This document shows, one piece after another, positions 34,428 to 43,383 of a stretch of 64,000 nucleotides of DNA. This stretch comes from UBA6197 sp047638075 (GTDB taxonomy: Bacteria; Pseudomonadota; Alphaproteobacteria; Rhodobacterales; Rhodobacteraceae). Under the pieces are notes generated by a model that saw only the letters and a list, made by a program, of their open reading frames with translations, made no database searches and was not told the DNA's origin. The position numbers and the translations under genes were made by a program. Position 1 is the first letter of the stretch, and each line of letters opens with the position of its first letter. The stretch lies in contig NZ_JBLJBV010000052.1 of the NCBI RefSeq assembly GCF_047638075.1, positions 1-64,000 of the forward strand. Direction: 5' to 3'.

Positions 34428-35426
34428 TCATTGCCCGATGGTTTTAAACGTCTCTAGCATACCGTGAACTGACGGGCCAACAAGGATGACCAGCAATGGC
34501 GGCACGGTAAACATCATTGTGCCCAGCGTCATCTTGGTGGGGATCTTGTTGGCGGCCTCTTCGGCGCGCATGACGCGTTTGTCACGCATTTCGGCGGCAT
34601 AGACGCGCAGCGCCTCAGCGATAGAGGTGCCAAATTGCTGCGATTGGATCATCACGGTGACAAACGAGGCAACATCCTGCACGCCAGAGCGGTCGCCAAA
34701 GGCGCGTAGAACGGCGGATTTTTCCTTGCCGGCTTTGATTTCGTGGCTGACCGTCTCATATTCCTCGGCCAGCGCGGGATAGCCTCCGCGCAGCTCCTTT
34801 GACACGCGGATGATGCCCTGATCCAGCGACTGGCCCGCCTCGACGCAGACCAACAACATATCAAGACTATCGGGAAAGCCATTCTGAATTTCGGCAGTGC
34901 GGCTTTTGACGCGGCTATCGACCCAGTATTTCGGCATGTAGTAGCCCACGCAGCCGGGAAGCAGCACGAACAGAACCATTTGTAATCCTGACACTTCGCC
35001 TGTGGCAGATGCAAAGATCGTATAGGCGACCCCTAGCACCAACATCACCAGACCCAGGGCAAACTGAACGGCGTGGAATGTGCGCACCGCGTTGCGCCCT
35101 CGGTAACCCGCGCGCGTCAGATGCAAGCGAGAGGCGCTCATTTCTTCTTCGTTTTGCGGTTCCAGAAAACCGGCGTATTTGTCCAGCTTGTCCGAGCCGG
35201 CCGACATGCGCAGCTTTTTAGCCTTGTCACTCTCAACAGATTTGGGCTCTGCCGGGGCGTAACCAGCGCTGATCCGCAACCGGTCCAACGGATCGGGGCG
35301 TTTTTTCAGCATGAAGGGCAGCGTTGCCGCAATCAGGGTGATGCCAATTCCGGCCAGCGCAATGACCGGGCCCAAAGGCCCCAATGTCGTAATCAATGTC
35401 TGGTTCAGCGCCGCAAAGAGTTCCAT
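34428..35426 (-). CDS. tadC: Tad inner-membrane platform protein TadC
   Basis: Type II secretion F-domain protein of 332 residues. An N-terminal transmembrane helix is followed by a cytoplasmic region with the basic KKLRMSAGSDKLDK stretch and then the T2SSF domain (PDSLDMLLVCVEAGQSLDQGIIRVSKEL). A C-terminal hydrophobic segment (MMFTVPPLLVILVG) closes it. With TadB it forms the membrane platform driven by the CpaF ATPase. It is 9 nt from tadB. Confidence 0.93.
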   Translation of the reverse strand: MELFAALNQTLITTLGPLGPVIALAGIGITLIAATLPFMLKKRPDPLDRLRISAGYAPAEPKSVESDKAKKLRMSAGSDKLDKYAGFLEPQNEEEMSASRLHLTRAGYRGRNAVRTFHAVQFALGLVMLVLGVAYTIFASATGEVSGLQMVLFVLLPGCVGYYMPKYWVDSRVKSRTAEIQNGFPDSLDMLLVCVEAGQSLDQGIIRVSKELRGGYPALAEEYETVSHEIKAGKEKSAVLRAFGDRSGVQDVASFVTVMIQSQQFGTSIAEALRVYAAEMRDKRVMRAEEAANKIPTKMTLGTMMFTVPPLLVILVGPSVHGMLETFKTIGQ

Positions 35427-35435
35427 TGATTATCC

Positions 35436-36404
35436 TTAGACCTTGATGTTGGTCATGGCCTTCATAAACATCATGTTGGCCCCCAAAAGGGCAAAGACGA
35501 CCAACGCGGCAGGAACGAAGGCAGGCGTGTCTTTCACGCCGTCGTAATAGTCTGGCGATACCACCTGGATGATGACCAGAACCGCCAACGGGAAGCCGGA
35601 AAGAAACACACCCGACCATTTTGCCTCTGCGGTGATTGCCTTCACACGGCGAAACAGACGAAAGCGTGACCGGATCACCTTGGCCAAACCGTCCAGAATC
35701 TCGGCCAGATTGCCGCCAGATTGCTGCTGGATCGACACGGCCACCGCCAAAAACCGCAAATCCTGCATGTCCAGACGGTCGGACAGGTCGCGAAGGCTGT
35801 CTGCTACGTTGCGGCCATAGGCGGCTTCGTCAGCGATGATCCCGAATTCAGAACCCAGCGGGTCTGGGACCTCTTTTGCGACGATCTGGATGGCTGATGA
35901 AAACGGGTTGCCCACCCGCAAAGACCGCACCATCAGCTCAATCGCATCGGGAAGTTGTTCTTCCACCATCGCCATGCGCTTCTTGGCCTTGCTGTTGACC
36001 CAGAAATAAACCCCGCCAATCCCCATGAACACCGCCAACGCCGCCCGCACCGGCGCAGCCGCCGCAGTGCCGATGGACAGGCCCAGGAACGCAACCATCG
36101 AAACCAGCACCATCACCGCCACGAGTGCCATCGGAGAAAAGGCGATGTTGGCCTTTTGCGCCTTTTCGGCCAGGATTGAGTACAGTGGAATCCCGCGCGA
36201 TTTCATGTGCTGGGTGGCCTCTTTGCGAAGCTGTTCCAACACCTGTTCGCGGCGTCCACCCTTTTCCAACAGATCCAGCCGCCGGTTGACCTTGGAGTTG
36301 AGCGAGATCGACTTGCCGAAAACCAGCAGATAGATGCCTTCGACCAAAAGCAACACGGCCACAAAGATCAGGCCGTAAATAATGGGCGTCGGGCTGATGA
36401 TCAT
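35436..36404 (-). CDS. tadB: Tad inner-membrane platform protein TadB
   Basis: Type II secretion F-domain protein of 322 residues, the partner of TadC. N-terminal transmembrane helix (about 8-28), a region with LDLLEKGGRREQVLEQLRKEA, two helices in the middle, the T2SSF domain (LPDAIELMVRSLRVGNPFSSAIQIVAKE and LSIQQQSGG-like segment), and a C-terminal helix. It follows cpaF by 3 nt, so the genes are tightly coupled. Confidence 0.93.
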   Translation of the reverse strand: MIISPTPIIYGLIFVAVLLLVEGIYLLVFGKSISLNSKVNRRLDLLEKGGRREQVLEQLRKEATQHMKSRGIPLYSILAEKAQKANIAFSPMALVAVMVLVSMVAFLGLSIGTAAAAPVRAALAVFMGIGGVYFWVNSKAKKRMAMVEEQLPDAIELMVRSLRVGNPFSSAIQIVAKEVPDPLGSEFGIIADEAAYGRNVADSLRDLSDRLDMQDLRFLAVAVSIQQQSGGNLAEILDGLAKVIRSRFRLFRRVKAITAEAKWSGVFLSGFPLAVLVIIQVVSPDYYDGVKDTPAFVPAALVVFALLGANMMFMKAMTNIKV

Positions 36405-36407
36405 GGC

Positions 36408-37862
36408 TTAACCTTCCACGGGTTCATAGATTGAGGCGGGCAGATCAAAGCCCCATTGCCGGAACCGGTCCGAAAAATGCGACCGGACCCCGGTTGCGGT
36501 AAAACGGCCGATGATCGTGCCGTCCGGCGAAAGCCCGAGACGTTCGTATTTGAATATCTCTTGCATCGAGATCACGTCACCCTCCATGCCGGTAATCTCG
36601 GTGATTGAGGTCATTCGGCGTGAACCATCTTGCAAACGCGAGGCCTGCACGATCAGGTTCACAGCCGAGGCGATCTGACTGCGCACCGCCTTGATCGGCA
36701 TTTCGATGCCGGACATGGCGATCATGTTTTCCAGACGCGAGATACCATCACGCGCAGAGTTGGCGTGAATGGTGGTCATCGACCCATCATGGCCGGTGTT
36801 CATTGCCTGAAGCATGTCGATCACTTCTTCGCCGCGGGTTTCGCCAACGATGATCCGATCCGGGCGCATCCGCAAGGCGTTACGCAGGCAGTCACGCTGG
36901 GTCACTGCGCCTTTGCCCTCTACGTTCGCGGGTCGGCTTTCCATCCGGCCCACATGAACCTGCTGTAGTTGAAGTTCGGCAGTGTCTTCGATGGTCAGGA
37001 TGCGTTCGGCATTGTCGATAAACGATGACAGCGCATTCAACGTCGTTGTTTTCCCCGAGCCGGTCCCGCCAGAGACGATAATGTTCAGCCGGGTTGAAAC
37101 GGCGGCCTGAATATAGGCGGCCATTTCTTCGGTAAAGGCGCCAAACCGCACCAGATCGTCGATACCCAGCTTGTCTTTCTTGAATTTCCGAATGGAAACA
37201 AGGCTGCCGTCTACGGCGATCGGGGGCACCATCGCGTTGAAACGCGACCCGTCGGCCAGACGCGCATCAACATAAGGGTTGGATTCATCGACCCGTCTGC
37301 CGACCGCCGACACGATCTTGTCGATGATCCGCAGCAGGTGCTTTTCATCCTTGAAGGTTGTGTCGGTCAACATCAGTTTGCCGGCCCGTTCCACAAAGAT
37401 CTGCTGCGGACCATTCACCAGAATATCGTTTACGGTATCGTCTTTCAGCAGCGGTTCCAGTGGGCCAAGCCCCATCACCTCGTCGTAGAGTTCCTGATTA
37501 AGCGTGGCGCGGTCCGTCGCGTTCAGCACGACCGACATTTCCGTCAGGGCTTCGGTTGAGATGGCCGAGATTTCAGTTTTGAGGTCACCCTCGGTCGCAT
37601 GTTCCAACGCCGCAAGATTGAGGTTGTCCAAAAGGCGCTTGTGAAGTTCGAGCTTCAGCTCGCTCATCTTCTCTTTGCGTTTTCTTTCTTTTTCTGCCGC
37701 CGCCGTTGCCGTAGCGTCCTGGGCAGGTTGCACGCGGCGCTGCACAAGTGTTTTGTTCCCGTCAGCGGCTGCCGTGTTGGGGTTGGGCATTACCTGCCCC
37801 AACGGTTGCGACGGCGCGCCCTTTGGCGTTGTCGCGGCAGACTTTTTGTAGCGCGAGAACAT
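36408..37862 (-). CDS. cpaF: Tad secretion ATPase CpaF/TadA
   Basis: Hexameric type II/IV secretion ATPase of 484 residues that powers Flp pilus assembly. The N-terminal 60 residues are low-complexity and basic. Walker A is GGTGSGKTT at 265-273. The Asp box, Walker B region (DRIIVGETRGEEVIDMLQAMNTGHDGSMTTIHAN) and His box are all present. No second copy is seen. It is 10 nt after cpaE and 3 nt before tadB. Confidence 0.96.
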   Translation of the reverse strand: MFSRYKKSAATTPKGAPSQPLGQVMPNPNTAAADGNKTLVQRRVQPAQDATATAAAEKERKRKEKMSELKLELHKRLLDNLNLAALEHATEGDLKTEISAISTEALTEMSVVLNATDRATLNQELYDEVMGLGPLEPLLKDDTVNDILVNGPQQIFVERAGKLMLTDTTFKDEKHLLRIIDKIVSAVGRRVDESNPYVDARLADGSRFNAMVPPIAVDGSLVSIRKFKKDKLGIDDLVRFGAFTEEMAAYIQAAVSTRLNIIVSGGTGSGKTTTLNALSSFIDNAERILTIEDTAELQLQQVHVGRMESRPANVEGKGAVTQRDCLRNALRMRPDRIIVGETRGEEVIDMLQAMNTGHDGSMTTIHANSARDGISRLENMIAMSGIEMPIKAVRSQIASAVNLIVQASRLQDGSRRMTSITEITGMEGDVISMQEIFKYERLGLSPDGTIIGRFTATGVRSHFSDRFRQWGFDLPASIYEPVEG

Positions 37863-37872
37863 AGATTACTCC

Positions 37873-39141
37873 TTAGCCGCGGGCGGTTTCGGCGGCACGG
37901 TTCAAGTCATAAAGAGACTTTGCAAGTTTCTGGATTTCTTTGCGCAGGGGGGCTTTGGCTGCGGTTTTGGCCAGTGGCTGGCCGTGATCGTTGGCCTGTG
38001 TGATCTGCTTTCCACCATCGGCAAGCTGCAATTCAATCGCAATATCAAGGCTTTCCGCCAGACGCCGCACGCGCGACTTGCCGGTCAGATCGGTAAATTT
38101 TGGGGCGCGGTTCAACACATAGCGCAGTTTTTCCAGCGGAAGCCCCTCACTCTTTAGCGCCCGAATCATCCGCAAGGCGTTTTGTGCCGACCGCATGTCC
38201 AGTTCCAGCATGGCAAAATAGATATGCGCCTGGCTTAGAACTGCCTCGGTCCATTGGACGACGGTCGACGGCATGTCGATGACCACGAAATCAAAATTGG
38301 CGCGGGCCATGTCAATGACACGGTTGATGTCTTCGCCACTGACGATGTCCAAAGGCAGCATGTCTGCCGGTGCTGTCAGCACATGTAGGCGGTCGTTGAA
38401 GGTCAGCAATGCCTGGCTGAAGATGTCGGCATCCATGTGCCCGGTATCCTGAAGCAGGTCAAACACCGCTTCACGACGGGGAAGATCCAGATAAGTGGAC
38501 GCAGAGCCATACTGAAAGTCAAAATCGAGCAGGCAAACGCGTGGCCCCCCCTTTTTTTCCACATTTGCCAGTTCCCATGCCAGGTTCACGGCAAATGTTG
38601 TCGCCCCGGTGCCGCCTGCCAGCCCGTGGACCGGCAGCACCGTGCCATCCTTGCCGCCCGTTGCCTTGAACTCTGTTACGGGGGCGCTGCCCGCATGTAG
38701 CAACGGGTTCACGTTTGTGGCCCCGATCACGTCGACATGCGCCAAACGTTCAATCGCTTCGTGCAATGCACCCTCTGGCAGGGGGTAGGGTACAAAGTCA
38801 TCCGCCCCAAGACGCAACAGTTGGTGTAGCGCAATGGGGCTAACCTCTTCTGCGATCAGGATCACGCGGATGCCTTTTTCCTTGGCGGTGGTGATGATCG
38901 ACGAAATCCGGGTAAGGTCGTTTTCATCTTCGCTGTTCACGGCGATGGCAACAAATTCCAGCGTGTCAGCCTCGGGTTGCGACAGAAAGATAGCCGCATC
39001 GCCAAAGGTAAGGTCGCCCCAGCTTTCGCCGAGCTCGGCCTCCATATCCTCGATCAGAAGATCGAAGTTTGCGACGTCGCGTGAAATCGTGCATGCGACG
39101 ATGGGTGCAGGTTCCGGTTTCAACAATACTACTGTGCTCAT
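37873..39141 (-). CDS. cpaE: Tad pilus localisation ATPase CpaE/TadZ
   Basis: ParA/MinD-like protein of 422 residues with an N-terminal receiver-like domain lacking the phospho-acceptor pattern and a C-terminal MinD-type domain. The deviant Walker A is GLAGGTGATTFAVNLAW, followed by LLDFDFQYGS and FVVIDMPS. TadZ/CpaE places the Tad machine at a pole. The start at 39141 is chosen because AAGGA lies 9 nt upstream and the preceding residues look non-homologous; a longer frame reaches 39255. It is the first gene of its unit, following a terminator. Confidence 0.9.
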   Translation of the reverse strand: MSTVVLLKPEPAPIVACTISRDVANFDLLIEDMEAELGESWGDLTFGDAAIFLSQPEADTLEFVAIAVNSEDENDLTRISSIITTAKEKGIRVILIAEEVSPIALHQLLRLGADDFVPYPLPEGALHEAIERLAHVDVIGATNVNPLLHAGSAPVTEFKATGGKDGTVLPVHGLAGGTGATTFAVNLAWELANVEKKGGPRVCLLDFDFQYGSASTYLDLPRREAVFDLLQDTGHMDADIFSQALLTFNDRLHVLTAPADMLPLDIVSGEDINRVIDMARANFDFVVIDMPSTVVQWTEAVLSQAHIYFAMLELDMRSAQNALRMIRALKSEGLPLEKLRYVLNRAPKFTDLTGKSRVRRLAESLDIAIELQLADGGKQITQANDHGQPLAKTAAKAPLRKEIQKLAKSLYDLNRAAETARG

Positions 39142-39337
39142 TGCCTCACGTCCTTCTGTCCGCGGGTTGCGGTCATCGTCCTGATCGGTATCTTTCAAAT
39201 TTCTCATCTCAGGCTTGTATCCCATGACCTGGGCGCGATTCGAATGTCGCGCCACTACTGCCGATGGTCAACGTCGCTTGCAATCTTGGCGACATTGGGG
39301 CCAAAAGACTCCAATTATACGGTAATAAGAGACGATG

Positions 39338-39373
39338 AAACAAAATAGACGGCCCCCGTTTCCGAAGGCCGTC
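39338..39373 (-). terminator. Terminator between ompA-like gene and cpaE
   Basis: Read on the minus strand, a 7-bp stem GACGGCC / GGCCGTC (39367-39373 with 39348-39354) and a 12-nt loop are followed by TATTTTGTTT. It lies 28 nt after the OmpA-like stop and would separate cpaB-cpaC-ompA from cpaE-cpaF-tadBCD, implying a second promoter between 39142 and 39337. Confidence 0.7.
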
Positions 39374-39400
39374 CTGAATAACGTCAAAAATAGCGGGCAA

Positions 39401-40081
39401 TCAGCCACCACCAGAAATGACCGTGCCCCCAACCTGCGTTCCCGGGTGTTGCCAGGCCGCGCTCTCGACATATTCGCGGAATATGACTTGCGCGTATTTG
39501 CCGTTAAGCACTGAGGGATGGTTTTTCACAAAACCCGACACCTCGGTTACGGTGCGGCGGTTTCGTTCCTCGGGGGCCTGCGTATAGACCAGAGGCTGCG
39601 TCTTGCCATAAGATACGACCGCTTCCAACCGCGAACGCGAAATGCCATGCGCGGTCAAAAAGTTGACTGCAGCCTGCGCGCGCCGCAACCCCAAGGCTTT
39701 GTTGTAGGCCTGCGAGCCGACCAGATCCGTGTGGCCATAAACCCGGAACCGCACTTCGGGGAACTGCCGGATCCAATCTGCCTGTTGTGTCAACGCTGCC
39801 TGCGCCGCCCCATCCAAGACCGATGAGTTGAAGGCAAAGTTGACCGTGTTGGGCACGTCCGAAGCAAAACGATTGGTCAATGACACCGCGTAATCGCGTT
39901 GTCCCGACTGAAGCAAGGTGTTGTTCATGGTGGAGTTGCCAAACCCACCTTCTGCAAGATCTGATCCAGCCTCGGAATAGAAGTTTGCCTGCATCGGCCC
40001 ACAAGCCGTTAAGCCCATAACCGCTGCAAATAGCGCCAACCGTATCTTTTGCCCATGTTTGCCGTGATCTTGTCCGTTCAT
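39401..40081 (-). CDS. OmpA-domain lipoprotein of the tad cluster
   Basis: Protein of 226 residues with a lipobox-like MGLTAC (Cys27) and a C-terminal OmpA-like peptidoglycan-binding domain (VYGHTDLVGSQAYNKALGLRRAQAAVNFL). It occupies the place of CpaD, which in other Tad loci is a different lipoprotein; rhodobacteral Tad clusters often have this OmpA-type protein instead. It may anchor the secretin to peptidoglycan. It starts 4 nt after the secretin gene. Confidence 0.85.
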   Translation of the reverse strand: MNGQDHGKHGQKIRLALFAAVMGLTACGPMQANFYSEAGSDLAEGGFGNSTMNNTLLQSGQRDYAVSLTNRFASDVPNTVNFAFNSSVLDGAAQAALTQQADWIRQFPEVRFRVYGHTDLVGSQAYNKALGLRRAQAAVNFLTAHGISRSRLEAVVSYGKTQPLVYTQAPEERNRRTVTEVSGFVKNHPSVLNGKYAQVIFREYVESAAWQHPGTQVGGTVISGGG

Positions 40082-40085
40082 GACG

Positions 40086-41512
40086 TTACTCCATCACATA
40101 GCCGTAAGAGCCGGAAAAGTCCTGCTTGGCGACTTCGGCTGCGGCCCCGGTTTTGGGGCCTGTGCCAACGGTTTTTCCAAACAGGAACAACTCGGCCTCG
40201 GTTGGGGGGCGCACGCGGTCGGTCGGCAGCGCCAAGGCTTCGCCACGCGTCGGCGTAACCAGGTGGGGCGTCACGATGATCACCAGTTCAGACTGTTTGC
40301 GTGCGTAATCAGCGCTGCGAAACAGCGCGCCTAGAACGGGCACATCACCCAACCAAGGCACCTGACTGTTCAGATCGGTAAAGTCGTCTTGCAGCAATCC
40401 GGCAATCGCAAAACTTTCGCCGTCACGCATTTCAACCGTGGTCTGGGTTTCGCGGCGTTTGAATGCATTGACGGAAAAGCCGCCCGATTGCATCGTCACA
40501 GTCGTGTCAATCGCTGAAACCGCCGCCTTGATCACAAGGTTGATCGTGTCGCCATCAACGACCCGCGGGGTGAAAGCCATTTCCACGCCAAAGGGTTTAT
40601 ACTGCACGGAAATAGAGTCGCTGTCCCCCGAAACAACAGGGATCGGATATTCGCCACCTGCCAGAAACTTGGCCTCTTGCCCCGAAAGGGCGGTCAGGTT
40701 CGGCTCAGCCAGCGTCCGCACGACGCCCTTGGCCTCAAGCGCCTCAAGGACCACGGCCAATTCCAGATTGCCGGCGGTAAAGCCCATGCCAAGGGCCCCA
40801 ACCGAGGTGCTTTTGGTCGGCACGATGCCATTGTCGAACGCATCATCCACAGCACCCGAACGGGTAAAGTTGCCCGAACCACCGATAAGCCCGACCTTGC
40901 TGGATGCGGCTGTACCCCGCAAGCCCAGCGAGGCCGACAGGTTCTTTGAAACAGACCGCTGCATTTCTGCAAAGCGTACTTTCAGCATGACCTGCTGCGT
41001 GCCGCCAACGCTCATCAGGTTTGAGACGCGTTCAGGGGCGTAGCGTTGGGCCAGATCCATGGCGCGATCCAGCTTGGCAGCGGATGAAACGGTCCCTGAC
41101 AGCACGATGCCGTCATTGGCGGTGCGCACTTCAATCTGTTCGCCCGGTAAAATCTGGCGCAGACGCTCTTTGAATTCTGCGACGTCGGGGGTTACCTGGA
41201 CCTCGACGTTGGTGATCAACTGGCCATCCGCGCCAAGTATCGTCATTGTGTCGTGCGGCCCGGCACCTTGCCCAGCACATAGATCGAACGATCCGACAGG
41301 GTGGTGATATCGGCGATGCCTGGGTTGGCAATGGATAGTTCTGCAAAGGGCTGGTCGCTTTCCACAACCACTGCGCGGTTCATCGGGACGTTCAGCGGAC
41401 TGGATGCCGACCCCGACATGACGCGTAGCGTTTCGGCATTCGCCGGGGCAAGCATCGCAAGCCCTAGTGACGTGCCCAAAAGACATGCCCTCATTACTGC
41501 TGTCATCTTCAT
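40086..41512 (-). pseudogene. cpaC: Flp pilus secretin CpaC/RcpA, split by a frame error
   Basis: Outer-membrane secretin of the Tad system, present as two frames. 41512-41243 encodes 89 residues: a signal peptide (cleavage near PANAE) and the pilus-assembly N-terminal domain ending SIYVLGKVPGRTTQ-stop. 41246-40086 encodes 386 residues beginning MTILGADGQL, then the BON-like domain (FKERLRQILPGEQIEV), the secretin core (VMLKVRFAEMQRSVS) and VPWLGDVPVLGALF. In relatives, RTT runs directly into TILGADG. Here two extra bases (CA within ACGACACAATG) or one missing base break the frame. The two parts overlap by ATGA. The second part alone would lack a signal peptide. Either a true mutation or a sequencing error; without correction the gene is probably non-functional. 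Confidence 0.85.
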
Positions 41513-41698
41513 GGTGATCCTGCCTCTCCGATCACGCCACACCTCGGGTCTAATCGCCCGTTTCGGGGTCTTGAATGCCCAACTTTTTTGCACAATGCGT
41601 GAATTGATAGATTTTTGCAATAATCAACCGCTTGAGAGGATGTCTTGATGTGGATAACTTGCAACACTTCTGCATTATCGCACCTATCCACAAAGGCG

Positions 41699-41721
41699 AA
41701 AGGCCCCGGGGCAGGGCCTTT
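41699..41721 (-). terminator. Hairpin between cpaB and cpaC
   Basis: An 8-bp stem AAAGGCCC / GGGCCTTT (41699-41706 with 41714-41721) with a 7-nt loop, located 30 nt after the cpaB stop. T-rich sequence follows on the minus strand (CTTTCGCCTTTG). It may be a terminator or attenuator separating cpaB from the secretin gene, which lie 239 nt apart. Confidence 0.55.
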
Positions 41722-41751
41722 ATGGCGCATGTGCCCCTCATCCAGCAGTTG

Positions 41752-42621
41752 TCAGTTCGTGCAAGGTATCTCTGTTTCGATCAATTCACCGGCTTTTCGC
41801 GTGCGAATAGTGCAGACCTTGCCGGCCTCTACCTCGATGACCTCAGGGGCCTTGATGCCCAGAAGGTGATCCCGGTCAATTTCGATGGCGCCCACGGCCA
41901 TTGTATCAGACGTTCCGACAAGCGAAAGCGTCAGCCGGCCCGTCGATTGTGCCAGCGTCAGCGCCGCAACCTGTTTTGGCGTCACCTCGGCAGTGACGGT
42001 GCGGGCAATCATCGTTTCCTCCGAGCGATCCGCGTCGGCGCTTTGGTCGATGGCGATAAGTTTGAGGTTGGTATCGATCAGCTTGGTGACCTGAGTATTG
42101 CCCGAGGCGCCCGACCAATACACATCCACCCTGTCACCGGGCCGCAAAAATCCTGAAACCCCCGAGGCCACATCAACGTTTATGGTAAAGGCGCGCATAT
42201 TGGGCGCAAGGTTTGCCATGATACCGGCATCCAGACCGGGGGCAGTGACCTTTGATGCGAGCAGGGGCTCGAACGGCTCATAGCTGCGTAGTGCGGCGCG
42301 TGCGCGCGTTTCGCCCTCAAAAAAGACGGCGCGCGGTGCATTCTCTACCCCTTGGGGGCCTGTTATGGCTTGAAATGCCGTATCGGGTGCTTTGCCTGCC
42401 TGCACCTTGATCACTTCAAGATCCATCTTCGAGAAACGCTCGCCGTATTTGAGGGGCTTTTTGGTCACAACGACATCAATCAGCTGCGGGGCCTCTGCCT
42501 GGGTTGCCAAAAGATAGTCACGCTCTGCCTGGGCCTGCGTGATGTAATCCTGGGCCATGTAAACTGCGAAACCGGCCAATCCGACCCCGAGAATCAGAAC
42601 CAACCCAAAGATCATCCGCAT
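41752..42621 (-). CDS. cpaB: Flp pilus assembly protein CpaB/RcpC
   Basis: Protein of 289 residues with one N-terminal transmembrane or signal segment, a SAF domain (about 48-110, VVTKKPLKYGERFSKMDLEVIKV) and a periplasmic region with FTINVDVASGVSGFLRPGDRVDVYW, characteristic of RcpC/CpaB. It ends with a CTIRTRKAG segment. CpaB is thought to interact with the secretin and peptidoglycan. It is the first recognised tad gene on this strand; no flp pilin precedes it. Confidence 0.92.
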   Translation of the reverse strand: MRMIFGLVLILGVGLAGFAVYMAQDYITQAQAERDYLLATQAEAPQLIDVVVTKKPLKYGERFSKMDLEVIKVQAGKAPDTAFQAITGPQGVENAPRAVFFEGETRARAALRSYEPFEPLLASKVTAPGLDAGIMANLAPNMRAFTINVDVASGVSGFLRPGDRVDVYWSGASGNTQVTKLIDTNLKLIAIDQSADADRSEETMIARTVTAEVTPKQVAALTLAQSTGRLTLSLVGTSDTMAVGAIEIDRDHLLGIKAPEVIEVEAGKVCTIRTRKAGELIETEIPCTN

Positions 42622-43091
42622 GGTATATTCCTCTCCTCATACCTTAAGCCGTACCATGGACGACCGGGGTTACTACTACAATAACGCGAGTTTTTTCCAC
42701 AGGAAAGTGGCAGTACCGTGGCAATGTGGCGGCGACGTAACGGAAAGTAGTGATCCTTGTAATCAAGCCACCTGCGCGACGCAGCAGCGTTAAAGGCGTT
42801 TTGTAGGGGAGGGGGCTACCTTCTGGACTAACCGGATAGGGGTGAGGCCCGACCAAAAAGCGCCGTGGATATTGGGGTTATTGACGAAAGCGGGCGCAGG
42901 GGTGTCGTGTCAGCGATGAAAGCAGGGGGCGGTTCTGGCGCAAAAATCCAGCATGTAGCGCGCAGGAACTTTCATTCGGGCAGCACCAACCGCGCAGAAC
43001 GCAACAGACTGTTAAAATCGAGAAATTTGAAGGTGTGGGGCGGCGGAGGTCCGTGAAATGACCAGCGCGTTCTGTGCTGTCCAATGTGTTG

Positions 43092-43114
43092 AGGTCCGAC
43101 AATTTGTCGGACCT
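43092..43114. repeat. 23-bp palindrome AGGTCCGACAA-t-TTGTCGGACCT
   Basis: A perfect 11-bp inverted repeat with a 1-nt centre. Further copies of the half site lie at 43125-43135 (TGTCGGACCTT) and 43194-43206 (GAGGTCCGACAAG, opposite orientation). The shape suggests a protein-binding site such as an operator or a recombinase/partition site, or the remains of transposon ends. No T-run directly follows. Confidence 0.7.
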
Positions 43115-43124
43115 TGTTTATTTG

Positions 43125-43135
43125 TGTCGGACCTT
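43125..43135 (+). repeat. Third half-site copy TGTCGGACCTT
   Basis: Direct repeat of the right arm of the palindrome at 43092-43114, 20 nt further on, followed by AAAAA. Confidence 0.65.
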
Positions 43136-43193
43136 AAAAAGCCACATGTTTACAAGTGGTTGTAATTTCTGGACTTAGGCCACGATCGTGATT

Positions 43194-43206
43194 GAGGTCC
43201 GACAAG
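43194..43206 (+). repeat. Fourth half-site copy GAGGTCCGACAAG
   Basis: Repeat of the left arm of the palindrome at 43092-43114, with the flanking GAG also preserved. All four half sites fall within 115 bp. Confidence 0.65.
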
Positions 43207-43383
43207 CCAAAGCGTCAGAAAAGTGCCTGGCGATGGTGGTTCTGACGCCGCGCGACCTGACCGCCTACGGGCGAACAGATCCCTTGGCCTAACCGATCCC
43301 GAACCGGTTCGATCGATCAGCGCAGGCTCCGAAGCTGCTCAATGCTCCAGCAGCGGGATATTCAACAAGGGGGGAAGTGACCG

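Larger units (their letters stand above)
42622..43383. other. Gene-poor region between tad and tail module
   Basis: A 762-bp stretch with no gene I can support. Short frames (42644-42856 minus, 42865-43056 plus, 42878-43102 minus) lack coding character. A 34-codon frame (43188-43292 plus, containing VVLTPRDLTAYG) and a frame ending IFNKGGSDR with its stop overlapping the start at 43384 could be remnants of lost phage genes. The region holds four TGTCGGACCT-type repeats and should contain the cpaB promoter. Confidence 0.55.

Noticed and set aside
40086..41486. 466-residue frame taken as an intact secretin
   Set aside because: Its first 80 residues are Cys/Arg/His-rich and are the wrong-frame reading of the true N-terminal domain.
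42622..43383. Attachment-site copy of the tRNA-Phe 3' end
   Set aside because: I searched for the tRNA 3' sequence in this stretch and did not see it, so integration into tRNA-Phe remains only inferred from position.
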